Source: an uncultured Caulobacter sp. | GTDB taxonomy: Bacteria; Pseudomonadota; Alphaproteobacteria; Caulobacterales; Caulobacteraceae | Reading direction: 5' to 3' | NCBI RefSeq assembly: GCF_937900395.1 | Contig: NZ_CALCDX010000233.1 | Location: 1-30,700, forward strand | DNA length: 30,700 bases | The notes under the pieces: generated by a model | Seen by the model: the letters and a program-made list of their open reading frames with translations, nothing else | What the model was told of the DNA's origin: nothing | The model's database searches: none | Translations under genes and position numbers: made by a program | Part shown: piece after piece, positions 15,418 to 22,607 of the stretch | Numbering within the stretch: the first letter of the stretch is position 1 | Layout: each line of letters begins with the position of its first letter

Positions 15418-16752
15418 ATGGACCTGATCAGCCAGACGGTGGTGGACGGCGTAGCCGGGCCCGGGACGCCCCCGACCTATCCGACGCTGGAGGGCGTCGA
15501 CCTGGCCGACATCTTCCGCTTCACGAAGGGCCAGCCTTTCGCCGACTTCGCCCGCATGCGCGAGCAGGCGCCGGTCATGTGGCATCCCGAGCCGTTCGAC
15601 GGGCCGGGCTTCTGGGCCCTGACGCGCTACGATGACGTCCATCGCGTCAACGGCGATCCCGAGACCTTCTCGTCCCAGCGCGGCGGCATCCTGATGTCGA
15701 TGGGCGCGCCGGAGAAGCGCCATGCGCTGCTGTTCCGCGCCTCGATGGACACCATGATCAACATGGACGCGCCGCATCACCTGCAGCTGCGCCGCGAGCA
15801 TATGCCCTACTTCACCCCGGCTTATCTGCGCGGCCTGACCGAACGGGTAAAGGGCGAGGTCACGCGGCTGCTGGACGAGATGGAGCCTAGGCTGGCGGGC
15901 GGCGCGGCGATCGACATGGTCGAGCACTTCTCGTCGGTGCTGCCGCTATTCACCCTGTGCGAGATTCTGGGTGTGCCGCCCGAGGACCGGCCCAAGTTCC
16001 TGACCTGGATGCACTATCTCGAGCGCGCCCAGGATCTGGCGGTTCAGCAGGCCAACGCGCCGATGCAGCCGACGCTGGAGCTGATGCAGTTCGTCATGGA
16101 CTTCAACAACAACGTCGAGGAGATGTTCGAGTACGGTCGCACCATGCTGCACAAGCGGCGGCTGGACCCGAAAGAGGATTTGATGACCGCCATCGCGCGG
16201 GCCCAGGTCGACGGCGAGGTGCTGTCGGACGAGTACCTTGACGGCTCGTGGCTGCTGATTGTCTTCGCCGGCAATGACACCACCCGCAACACGCTCTCGG
16301 GCGTCATGAAGCTGCTGACCGAGTTTCCGGAGCAGAAGCAGCGCCTGATCGCCGATCCCTCGCTGCTGCCCGGCGCGGTCGACGAGTTCATCCGCATGGT
16401 CAGCCCGGTGATCTACATGCGCCGCACGGCCACCCGCGACGTCGACGTCAACGGTCAGCGCATCCGCGAAGGCGAGAAGGTCATCATGTACTACGGGGCG
16501 GCCAATCGCGATCCGGCGATGTTCGAGAACCCCGACCAACTGGACGTGAGCCGCGCCAACGCCGGCAAACACATCGCCTTCGGCTACGGCCCGCACACCT
16601 GCGTCGGCAAGCGCGTGGCCCAGATCCAGCTGGAGGAGGCCTATCGCCAGATCCTGGCCCGCTTCCCGGATTTGACCTGGACAGGCGATATCGAGATTGC
16701 GCCGAACAACTTCGTCCACGCGATCAGCAAGCTGGGCGTGCGGCGGGGCTGA
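15418..16752 (+). CDS. Cytochrome P450
   Basis: 444 residues, soluble bacterial class. The I-helix oxygen-activation motif is AGNDTT (284-289), the ExxR pair is E323/R326, and the haem loop FGYGPHTCVGKR has ligand C395. ATG 15418 follows AGGGAG by about 9 nt; a much longer open frame upstream is the shadow of the GMC gene. The AGNDTTRN/FGYGPHxCVG style is shared by bacterial terpenoid, alkane and steroid P450s, so a hydrophobic substrate is likely. No ferredoxin or ferredoxin reductase is encoded nearby, so electrons must come from partners elsewhere. It is divergent from the GMC alcohol dehydrogenase, which could take its product. Confidence 0.94.
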   Translation: MDLISQTVVDGVAGPGTPPTYPTLEGVDLADIFRFTKGQPFADFARMREQAPVMWHPEPFDGPGFWALTRYDDVHRVNGDPETFSSQRGGILMSMGAPEKRHALLFRASMDTMINMDAPHHLQLRREHMPYFTPAYLRGLTERVKGEVTRLLDEMEPRLAGGAAIDMVEHFSSVLPLFTLCEILGVPPEDRPKFLTWMHYLERAQDLAVQQANAPMQPTLELMQFVMDFNNNVEEMFEYGRTMLHKRRLDPKEDLMTAIARAQVDGEVLSDEYLDGSWLLIVFAGNDTTRNTLSGVMKLLTEFPEQKQRLIADPSLLPGAVDEFIRMVSPVIYMRRTATRDVDVNGQRIREGEKVIMYYGAANRDPAMFENPDQLDVSRANAGKHIAFGYGPHTCVGKRVAQIQLEEAYRQILARFPDLTWTGDIEIAPNNFVHAISKLGVRRG

Positions 16753-16758
16753 AAAAGG

Positions 16759-16822
16759 AGCGCCGGTCGCGAAGGGGGGCCTCGCGCCGGCGCTGGGACG
16801 AGCGCCCGGTAGGGGGCCGGGC
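16759..16822 (+). other. Two stem-loops after the P450 gene
   Basis: Hairpin 1 (16759-16794) has a 13-bp stem: AGCGCCGG and CGCGA pair with TCGCG and CCGGCGCT, with one bulged T at 16767 and a 9-nt loop. Hairpin 2 (16804-16822) has GCCCGG/CCGGGC around a 7-nt loop. Neither is followed by a T-run. They probably stabilise the 3' end or assist Rho-dependent termination; they are not classical terminators. Confidence 0.5.
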
Positions 16823-16915
16823 CAGAGGACAATGACTCAGCCCGCAGCGCCTGGCGTCGCGACGCGCCGCCGCAGGCTCCCCAAACCGGGCCTTGTGCTG
16901 GGCCGCCACGGGATC

Positions 16916-16927
16916 ATACGATCGTTT
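16916..16927 (+). promoter_or_regulatory. Possible operator before the crotonase gene
   Basis: ATACGATCGTTT is a 10/12 palindrome around a perfect ACGATCGT core, located 27-38 nt before the start codon at the end of a 200-bp gap. It is AT-richer than its surroundings. The evidence is weak, since short GATC-centred palindromes are common. Confidence 0.3.
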
Positions 16928-16953
16928 AAAAGAACCGCCGGGAGGCCAACGCC

Positions 16954-17838
16954 ATGTCGAAGCCGACTTTCGAGACCCTGCTGTACGACGTCGAGGACGG
17001 GATCGCGACGATTACCCTGAACCGTCCCGAGCGGATGAACGCCTTCACCGCGCGGATGATGAAGGACCTGATCGAGGTCTTCGACATCACCGACGCCGAC
17101 GACGCCGTGAAGGCCGTGATCGTCACGGGCGCGGGGCGCGCCTTCTGCGCCGGCGCGGACCTTGGCGGAGGCGGGGCGACCTTCGATCGTTCCGCGCCGC
17201 AAGCCCTGGAGCGCGAGGAGGGCAAGGTCGGCGACATCTATCGCGACGGCGGCGGCCGGGTGACCCTGCGCATGTACGACAGCCTCAAGCCCATCATCGG
17301 CGCGATCAACGGCGCAGCGGTCGGCGTGGGCGTCACCATGCAGCTGCCGATGGACATCCGCTTGGCCTCGACCGAGGCGAAGTTCGGTTTCGTCTTCGCG
17401 CGGCGCGGCATCAATCCGGAGGCCGCCTCGTCCTGGTTCCTGCCGCGCCTGGTGGGCCTGCAGACGGCGCTGGAGTGGTGCTACACTGGCCGCGTGTTCC
17501 CCGCTCAGGAGGCCCTGGAGCGGGGTCTGGTCCGTTCGCTGCACGCGCCCGACGAGCTCTTGCCCGCCGCCCGCGCCCTGGCCCGCGAGATCGTCGACAA
17601 CACCGCCCCGGTGTCGGTCGCCATCACCCGCCAGCTGCTCTGGCGGATGGCCGGCGCATCGCACCCGATGGAGGCGCACAAGGCCGACAGCCGGGCGATC
17701 CAGTCGCGCGGCGCCTCGGGCGACGCCAAGGAAGGCGTGACCTCGTTCCTGGAAAAGCGCGCGCCGGTCTATCCGAACAAGGTGTCCAGCGACCTGCCGG
17801 ACATCTGGCCGGAATGGGTCGAGCCGGAATTCCGATAA
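16954..17838 (+). CDS. Crotonase-superfamily enzyme (annotatable as enoyl-CoA hydratase; isomerase-like active site)
   Basis: 294 residues with the crotonase fold: ATITLNRPERMNAF (18-31), oxyanion-hole segments FCAGADL (64-70) and GAAVGVGVTMQ (120-130), and the helix region GINPEAASSWFLPRLVG (152-168). The two hydratase glutamates (GGGCE and PE positions, E144/E164 of rat mitochondrial hydratase) are replaced by Thr128 and Phe148. E156 instead stands at the position used by enoyl-CoA isomerases (rat dienoyl-CoA isomerase D204). An isomerase or other crotonase reaction is therefore more likely than hydration. GGGAGG precedes the ATG. It is the gene after the P450 on the same strand, across a 201-bp gap with hairpins, so it is probably separately transcribed. 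Confidence 0.88.
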   Translation: MSKPTFETLLYDVEDGIATITLNRPERMNAFTARMMKDLIEVFDITDADDAVKAVIVTGAGRAFCAGADLGGGGATFDRSAPQALEREEGKVGDIYRDGGGRVTLRMYDSLKPIIGAINGAAVGVGVTMQLPMDIRLASTEAKFGFVFARRGINPEAASSWFLPRLVGLQTALEWCYTGRVFPAQEALERGLVRSLHAPDELLPAARALAREIVDNTAPVSVAITRQLLWRMAGASHPMEAHKADSRAIQSRGASGDAKEGVTSFLEKRAPVYPNKVSSDLPDIWPEWVEPEFR

Positions 17839-17890
17839 ACCCGGTCGCCCGCTCATCGCGCGTTAAGCATGAAATGCTCTGCTGACGCCG

Positions 17891-19111
17891 ATGAGCCAGG
17901 CCGCGCCGATTCCGATGTCGGACGACCCGCGGACGCCGCTGTCCGCGTCGAGAGAGCGCGCGACCTTGCTCAAGCGTCTGGCCGACGTGGTCTGCTTGCC
18001 AGCCAGCCGCATCAACACCTTCGAGCGGGCGATAACCTGCGACCTGCTGCTGGAGCTGTTGCGCGAGGCGACTCTCGTCGAGCGTGAGCGATTGGCGCGT
18101 CGTATCGCCACGATGAACGAGCCGCCCGCGCCCCTGGTGCGGGCCCTCCTGCGTGACACCCTGTCGGTTGCCCGGCCATTGCTGGAGGAAACGGTTCATC
18201 TGAACGACGCGGACTTGATCGCCTGCCTGTATCAGGCCGGAGCCGAGCATCGCCGCCTGATCGCCCAGAGGCGCGGGGTCAGCGAGATCGTGACCGACGC
18301 CCTGATCGACATGGACGAGGAGGCCGTGGCCGAGGCCCTGCTGCGCAACGACCTCGCGCGGCTCAGCCATCATGGCGTCGAGCATCTGGTGGCGACCAGC
18401 CGAGATGTCCCCAATCTGGCCGCTCTGCTGTTGCGTCGGGCGGAGTTGAGACCCAGTCACGCCTACGTCCTGTTCTGGTGGGCCGACGCCGAAACGCGCC
18501 TGAGCATCCTCCAGCGCTTCGCGCTCCCCAGGGACATTCTCGAGGAGGCGGTGGCCGACGTCTTCGAGGCGGCGGAGCCCGCAGCGGAAGATGGTCTCTC
18601 GAAGAAGGCGCTCACCTTCATCGGGCGTCGCCAACGCAATCCGGAAGCGGCCCGCAGGAGCCCATTTGGCAGCCTAGAGGTCGCGGCCGCGGCGGCCGAG
18701 GCGGGATTAACGCCCGAGATTGGCGAGGAGATCTCCTATCTCGCCGGGCTGAGGCCGATCACGGGCGCCAAGATCTTTACGGATCCGGGCGGAGAGCCGC
18801 TGGCGATCCTCTGCAAGGCCGCCGGTTTGCCGCGATCGGCGCTGCGCGGCCTCTGGCGCGGACTAGGCCGGAGAGAGGCGGACCGGGCGGGCGTGACGGA
18901 TCATGCGCTCGAACGCGCCTTGGCGACCTATGACGCAATCGCGATCGATCGCGCCCAAACCGTCCTGCGCTATTGGGACTGGTCGCTCAGCTCGGGCCTC
19001 TCGCCCGCGCTATTGAAGGCGATGAGGCAAGACGATGAAATCGCCGTCGACGAATACTCGGCCTCGCAGCGCACCCCTATGTTAGCGCTGTCTCGCGATT
19101 TCGGACGTTAA
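17891..19111 (+). CDS. DUF2336-domain protein of unknown function
   Basis: 406 residues, mostly alpha-helical and repeat-like. Segments such as RLADVVCLPASRINTFERAITCDLLLELLREATLVERERLARRI and repeated LV/AEALLRND-type helices resemble the DUF2336 family found mainly in alphaproteobacteria. There is no signal peptide, transmembrane segment, catalytic motif or obvious nucleotide-binding loop. A HEAT-like scaffold is a reasonable guess. No good ribosome site precedes ATG 17891. An in-frame stop lies 21 nt upstream, so only that ATG or an internal start (17915) is possible. A small dyad AGCAT-GAA-ATGCT (17866-17878) lies just before the start. It precedes mucR2, across 227 bp. Confidence 0.8.
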   Translation: MSQAAPIPMSDDPRTPLSASRERATLLKRLADVVCLPASRINTFERAITCDLLLELLREATLVERERLARRIATMNEPPAPLVRALLRDTLSVARPLLEETVHLNDADLIACLYQAGAEHRRLIAQRRGVSEIVTDALIDMDEEAVAEALLRNDLARLSHHGVEHLVATSRDVPNLAALLLRRAELRPSHAYVLFWWADAETRLSILQRFALPRDILEEAVADVFEAAEPAAEDGLSKKALTFIGRRQRNPEAARRSPFGSLEVAAAAAEAGLTPEIGEEISYLAGLRPITGAKIFTDPGGEPLAILCKAAGLPRSALRGLWRGLGRREADRAGVTDHALERALATYDAIAIDRAQTVLRYWDWSLSSGLSPALLKAMRQDDEIAVDEYSASQRTPMLALSRDFGR

Positions 19112-19338
19112 CGTCGGAATATCGCTGTTTTTCGATTATCGAGCTGTGCAGGGTTCAGGAACTCAACCCAGCTTACACATTCATTCCTAAAGCCCGCTGG
19201 GATTTTAAACACTGGGCTTTTACAGCTGTTATCTTGATTGGTCCGTATTGATCGAGGCATGCAATGTTTGTATGCGTCCCTCGACTGGTGTGGGAATCAG
19301 TCCGTATCAGCAAAACGATTGTCGACGGGCGAGGCCAT
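19112..19338. promoter_or_regulatory. AT-rich leader region of mucR2
   Basis: 227 bp, conspicuously AT-rich compared with its flanks. It includes the run GATTTTAAAC (19201-19210), an inverted pair AAAGCCC/GGGCTTT (19189-19195, 19214-19220) and CCCAGC/GCTGGG (19167-19172, 19196-19201). A GAATC CcrM site (19294-19298) lies 41 bp before the start codon. As at mucR1, AT-rich DNA ahead of a Ros/MucR gene suggests autorepression. An in-frame ATG at 19264 exists but lacks a ribosome site and homology. Confidence 0.45.
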
Positions 19339-19758
19339 ATGGAAGATCAATCCGATCTGATTGAGATGACGGCGGGTATTGTCTCCGCCTATGTCGGCAA
19401 CAACGTGGTCGCGACCGCCGACTTGCCTGCCCTGATCAAGCAAGTGCACCAAGCCCTGGCCACCGTGGGTTCGCCCGCCGCCGAGCCGCCCGCGCCGCCC
19501 AAGGAGCCCGCGGTTCCGGTCAAGCGCTCGATCACGCCGGATTATCTGATCTGCCTGGAAGACGGCCGCAAGTTCAAGTCGCTGAAGCGCCACCTGCGCA
19601 CCAAGTACGACATGACGCCCGAAGATTATCGCGCCAAGTGGGGCCTGCCCAAGGATTACCCGATGGTCGCTCCGAACTACGCCGAGGCGCGTTCGAACCT
19701 GGCCAAGCAAATGGGCCTGGGCCAAGGCGGCCGGAAGCCGGCGCGCAAGGGTAAATAA
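19339..19758 (+). CDS. mucR2: MucR/Ros-family transcriptional regulator (second of two)
   Basis: 139 residues, clearly paralogous to the protein at 916 throughout its length. They share MED..LIE.TA.IV at the start, a Pro/Ala-rich linker (45-60), SLKRHLRTKYDMTPEDYRAKWGLP (81-104) and the ending MGLGQGGRKPARKGK. The Ros zinc-ligand positions are C72, D75, H85 and K89, so one cysteine and one histidine are lost, a different pair from MucR1. ATG 19339 is chosen by this alignment; GAGG (19331-19334) lies 4 nt upstream. It binds DNA as an H-NS-like global repressor in related bacteria; in Caulobacter the two paralogues overlap in controlling G1-phase genes. A strong terminator follows. Confidence 0.93.
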   Translation: MEDQSDLIEMTAGIVSAYVGNNVVATADLPALIKQVHQALATVGSPAAEPPAPPKEPAVPVKRSITPDYLICLEDGRKFKSLKRHLRTKYDMTPEDYRAKWGLPKDYPMVAPNYAEARSNLAKQMGLGQGGRKPARKGK

Positions 19759-19760
19759 TC

Positions 19761-19956
19761 GAGTCCGAACAAAAGCTTGGCCTGGAAGAGACTTTCCGGC
19801 CCCGCAACGCCCGTCGTCCGAACCCGGACGGCGGGCGTTTCCGTTCCTGTTGACTCTTTAAGGAAATCTTGTCGCGGAGGCCCTTTTTCACTTGCCTGCG
19901 ATTCGTTCCTTAAGCGATAGTGAATCGAAGTGATTCCAAGGGCTTGTGGGGGACTC
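19761..19956. promoter_or_regulatory. Cluster of six GANTC (CcrM) sites, with a candidate promoter
   Basis: GANTC occurs at 19761, 19852, 19900, 19922, 19932 and 19952: six sites in 196 bp between mucR2 and the PAS gene. A candidate promoter TTGCCT (19892-19897)-N18-GATAGT (19916-19921) has one site in its spacer and another touching the -10. CcrM methylates GANTC, and GcrA with sigma-70 uses methylated sites near -10/-35 in caulobacters. The promoter call is inference. Confidence 0.6.
19806..19842 (+). terminator. Intrinsic terminator of mucR2
   Basis: A 15-bp stem (AACGCCCGTCGTCCG, 19806-19820, against CGGACGGCGGGCGTT, 19825-19839; one T-G wobble) closes on a four-base loop AACC and runs into TTTCC. 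The U-tract is short but the stem is very stable. It ends about 80 nt after the mucR2 stop. Confidence 0.8.
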
Positions 19957-20450
19957 TGAAGTTGTCCGCGCAATTGAGCGCATCCGCCACGGCGGCGCGC
20001 GCTCATCAGGAGATGTTCGCCTATTGGGCGTCCCTCCGTCGGGGGGCTGGCCTCCCCGGGCGCGTGGACCTGCATCCGTCCAACATGAAGCGCCTGCTGC
20101 CCACGGTCAGCCTGATCGACGTCACGCGCGAGCCGCGCGACTATCGCCTGCGCTTGGCCGGCACCGGCCTCTATGGCGTCTACGGTCGTGAGATCACCGG
20201 CAAGAGCCTGACGGACGTCTACAACACCGCCGCCGCCGAGTATTGGCGCAAGGAACTGGACAAGGTGGTCGACGAGCGTCGTCCGGGCGTTGGCGTCCAC
20301 AGCCTGGCCTGGCGCGGCGCGCCGCACATGTCGATCCTGTGGCTGCGTCTGCCGCTGGCCAGCAATGGCAAGGATGTCGACATGATCTTGGGCTACGACG
20401 CGGTGGTCGGCGCCCAGGCCGAGAGTAACTCCGGCATCCGCGCGGCCTAA
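19920..20450 (+). CDS. PAS-domain (PAS_5-like) protein
   Basis: Up to 176 residues. The core MFAYWASLRRGAGLPGRVDLHPSNMKRLLPTVSLIDVT...YRLRLAGTGLYGVYGREITGKSLTDVY matches the short single-domain PAS_5 proteins common in caulobacters and rhodospirilla-type bacteria, with the DLHP-MK-LLP and RLRLAGTG-----GREITGKSL signatures. There is no output domain, so it may bind a partner or ligand. The start is uncertain. GTG 19920 has no ribosome site and overlaps the candidate -10. TTG 19962 has GGGGGA 8 nt upstream and would give 162 residues, so I think TTG is more likely. The upstream DNA is dense in GANTC sites. It converges with ribokinase, with 10 bp between stops. Confidence 0.8.
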   Translation: MNRSDSKGLWGTLKLSAQLSASATAARAHQEMFAYWASLRRGAGLPGRVDLHPSNMKRLLPTVSLIDVTREPRDYRLRLAGTGLYGVYGREITGKSLTDVYNTAAAEYWRKELDKVVDERRPGVGVHSLAWRGAPHMSILWLRLPLASNGKDVDMILGYDAVVGAQAESNSGIRAA

Positions 20451-20460
20451 GGCTTCCGCG

Positions 20461-21372
20461 TTACCCGTTCAGGAAGGCCTCGACCTCGCGCCGGTTCGGC
20501 ATGGACGGCGCCGCGCCGGACTTCTGCACGGATAGCGCCGCCGCCGCATTCGCCATCTCGACCGCGTCGCGCAATTCCATGTTGGCGGCCAGGCCTGCGG
20601 CCAGAGCGCCGCAGAAGCAGTCGCCCGCGCCGACGGTGTCGATCGCCTTGACCTTCCGACCCTCGACCAGGAACGCCTCGTCGCGCCGAACGCCCGCGAC
20701 GCCGGCCGCGCCGAGGGTGACGATGATCGTCTGGTCCGGGCGGCTCATCAGTTTGCGGGCGGCCTGGGAGACATCCTCCAGTCGCACGGGCTCGTGGTCG
20801 AGCTTGGCGTAGGTCGCCAACTCGGTCTGGTTCAGGATCAGGATGTCGGTCAGCGGGAACAGCGCAGCGCCTTGCGGCAGGGCGGGCGCGGCGTTCAGGA
20901 TCCGCAGGGCTCCCTTGGCCGCGCCGGCCCGGAACAGGGCCTCGATCGCGGTGGGCGGCGTTTCCAGTTGGCAGAGCAGGACCCGTTGGCCCTCCAGCGT
21001 CGCGCCGGCCACCTGCTGGGGCGTCACCCGCGCGTTGGCGCCCGAGGTGACCACGATCATGTTCTCGCCGCTGGCGCTGACCCAGACATGGGCTTGGCCG
21101 GTGGGGGCGTCCTCGAGCTCAAGCACATCCCCGACCTGGACGCCGTAGCCCGTCAGCTTGGTCTTCAGGCTCACGCCGCTGTCGTCCCGGCCGACCGCGC
21201 CCATCAGACGCGTGGGTGCGCCCATTCGCGCCGCCGCCACGGCCTGATTGGCGCCCTTGCCGCCCAGGAACAGCTCCAGCGAGCGACCGGCCACGGTCTC
21301 GCCCGGGCGGGGCAGGTCATCGACCCGCGCGACCGCGTCGAGATTGATGGAGCCGAGAACAAATACCGTCAT
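20461..21372 (-). CDS. rbsK: Ribokinase (PfkB family)
   Basis: 303 residues. PfkB signature 1 GGKGANQAVAAARMG is at 37-51. Signature 2 DTVGAGDCFCGAL (245-257) includes catalytic base D251 and the GAGD anion hole. NQTE (181-184) and GSINLD (7-12) are also ribokinase-like. It phosphorylates D-ribose to ribose-5-phosphate in the cytosol; other sugars or nucleosides cannot be excluded, since the usual GAGDTFNGA has Cys substitutions here. No ribose transporter or LacI regulator is nearby. It starts 30 bp after the fliP stop on the same strand, so it may be transcribed with the flagellar export genes. The ribosome site is weak. Confidence 0.92.
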   Translation of the reverse strand: MTVFVLGSINLDAVARVDDLPRPGETVAGRSLELFLGGKGANQAVAAARMGAPTRLMGAVGRDDSGVSLKTKLTGYGVQVGDVLELEDAPTGQAHVWVSASGENMIVVTSGANARVTPQQVAGATLEGQRVLLCQLETPPTAIEALFRAGAAKGALRILNAAPALPQGAALFPLTDILILNQTELATYAKLDHEPVRLEDVSQAARKLMSRPDQTIIVTLGAAGVAGVRRDEAFLVEGRKVKAIDTVGAGDCFCGALAAGLAANMELRDAVEMANAAAALSVQKSGAAPSMPNRREVEAFLNG

Positions 21373-21402
21373 GGTCGTCTTCTGGGTCTTGTAGGAAAGG
21401 CG

Positions 21403-22200
21403 CTAACCCGCCCCGCCGCGCTGGAAGCTCTCGACGAGGCTGCCGGCGACGAGTCGCCAGCCGTCCACTAGCACGAAGAAGATCAGCTTGAACGGAAGAC
21501 TGATGGTCGCCGGCGGCAGCATCATCATGCCCATGCTCATCAGCACGCTGGCGACCACAAGGTCGATGACCAGGAAAGGAATGAACAGCAGGAAGCCGAT
21601 CTGGAAGGCGCGCTTCAGCTCCGAGATCATGAACGCTGGCGTGACGACCTTGATCGGCGTCTCCGCCGCGGTCTTCGGCTGCGGGATCTTGGAGAGGCGG
21701 ACGAACAGGGCCAGGTCGTCGCGATCGACCTGACTCAGCATGAACTGCTTCACCGGGCCGCTGGCGGCGTCGAAGGCCTCGGGCAGCTCGATCTGCTTGT
21801 CGAGCAGGGGCTTGATGCCGGCGTCGTAGGAGCGCTCGAAGGTCGGGCCCATGACGATGGCGGTCAGGAAGAGCGCCAGGCTGATGATCACAGGGTTCGG
21901 CGGGCTCGACTGTACGCCGATGGCGGTGCGCAGCAGGCCCAGGACCACCACGATCCGCACGAACGAGGTGGTCATGATTACGATCGACGGCGCCAACGAC
22001 AGCACGGTCATCAGCGCGACCAGCTGCACCACGCGGTCGGTCAGGCCCGCCCCGGTGCCCAGATTGATGTTCACCGCCGACTGCGCCATGGCCGCGGCTG
22101 GCATAACGGCGCAGGCGAAGGCGGCGAGCACCGAGATCAGCGCGGCGCGCCGCAGATCTTCCGGCTTGGCGCCCGTCAGGGATTTGATCAGCTCGCGCAT
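21403..22200 (-). CDS. fliP: Flagellar type III export gate protein FliP
   Basis: 265 residues. A cleavable-type N-terminus (about 1-39, ending AAAMAQS) and four transmembrane segments are visible. FliP signatures are clear: TSFVRIVVVLGLLRTAIG (76-93), SSPPNPVIISLALFLTAIVMGP and FMISELKRAFQIGFLLFIPFLVIDLVVASVLMSMGMMMLPP. It forms the core of the export gate with FliQ and FliR in the inner membrane of the flagellar basal body. ATG overlaps the fliO stop by one base (TGATG), giving translational coupling. In Caulobacter this is an early (class II) CtrA-controlled operon divergent from flgB. Confidence 0.97.
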   Translation of the reverse strand: MRELIKSLTGAKPEDLRRAALISVLAAFACAVMPAAAMAQSAVNINLGTGAGLTDRVVQLVALMTVLSLAPSIVIMTTSFVRIVVVLGLLRTAIGVQSSPPNPVIISLALFLTAIVMGPTFERSYDAGIKPLLDKQIELPEAFDAASGPVKQFMLSQVDRDDLALFVRLSKIPQPKTAAETPIKVVTPAFMISELKRAFQIGFLLFIPFLVIDLVVASVLMSMGMMMLPPATISLPFKLIFFVLVDGWRLVAGSLVESFQRGGAG

Positions 22201-22511
22201 CAGGCCACGGGCTCCGGGGTGGAAACGGAAGCGGAAACCGAAGGAGTGGGGGAGGGCGGCGTCCAGTCCAACAGCTTGCCCTCGCCCAGCAGCACCAGGC
22301 GCTCCTCGCCGTCCAGGCTGACCACCAGCAGGCGGCGGGTGGGGTCCAGCGCCAGGCTCTCGACGACCTTAAGGCGGCGATCCTGCCGCGCGGCGATCAG
22401 GCGTCCGACGGCGTCCGGCCCGAACTTGCGCAGGGCCCAGGCGGCCAGGCCGATCAGGCCCAGGGTGATCGCCAGCGCCGCCAGGGCGCGGATGAATTCG
22501 ATGACGGGCAT
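22200..22511 (-). CDS. fliO: Flagellar assembly protein FliO
   Basis: 103 residues from ATG 22511. One transmembrane helix (about 6-27: FIRALAALAITLGLIGLAAWAL) is followed by the FliO domain, with basic RLIAARQDRRLKVVESLALDPTRRLLVVSLDGEERLVLLGEG. A Pro/Ser-rich tail ends the protein. FliO stabilises FliP during assembly of the export gate. An in-frame upstream start (22556) would add 15 residues but falls where transcription from the CtrA promoter probably begins, so 22511 is preferred. No strong ribosome site is seen. First gene of fliO-fliP(-rbsK). Confidence 0.9.
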   Translation of the reverse strand: MPVIEFIRALAALAITLGLIGLAAWALRKFGPDAVGRLIAARQDRRLKVVESLALDPTRRLLVVSLDGEERLVLLGEGKLLDWTPPSPTPSVSASVSTPEPVA

Positions 22512-22577
22512 GACGGCCGAGCGAGACAAGATGGCGCAGGGAAATGCCCCCGACACCCCTGGTGTGCCTGACGGTTC

Positions 22578-22593
22578 TTAATGCCGAATTAAC
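22578..22593. promoter_or_regulatory. CtrA-binding box between fliO and flgB
   Basis: TTAATGCCGAATTAAC is a perfect TTAA-N7-TTAAC CtrA box. Read on the other strand it is TTAA-N7-TTAAG, also a good match, so one site can serve both divergent operons. Published work on C. crescentus flgBC-fliE describes CtrA control from a promoter divergent from the fliP operon, which fits this arrangement. Confidence 0.93.
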
Positions 22594-22607
22594 CCTGTTT
22601 CTTCACC

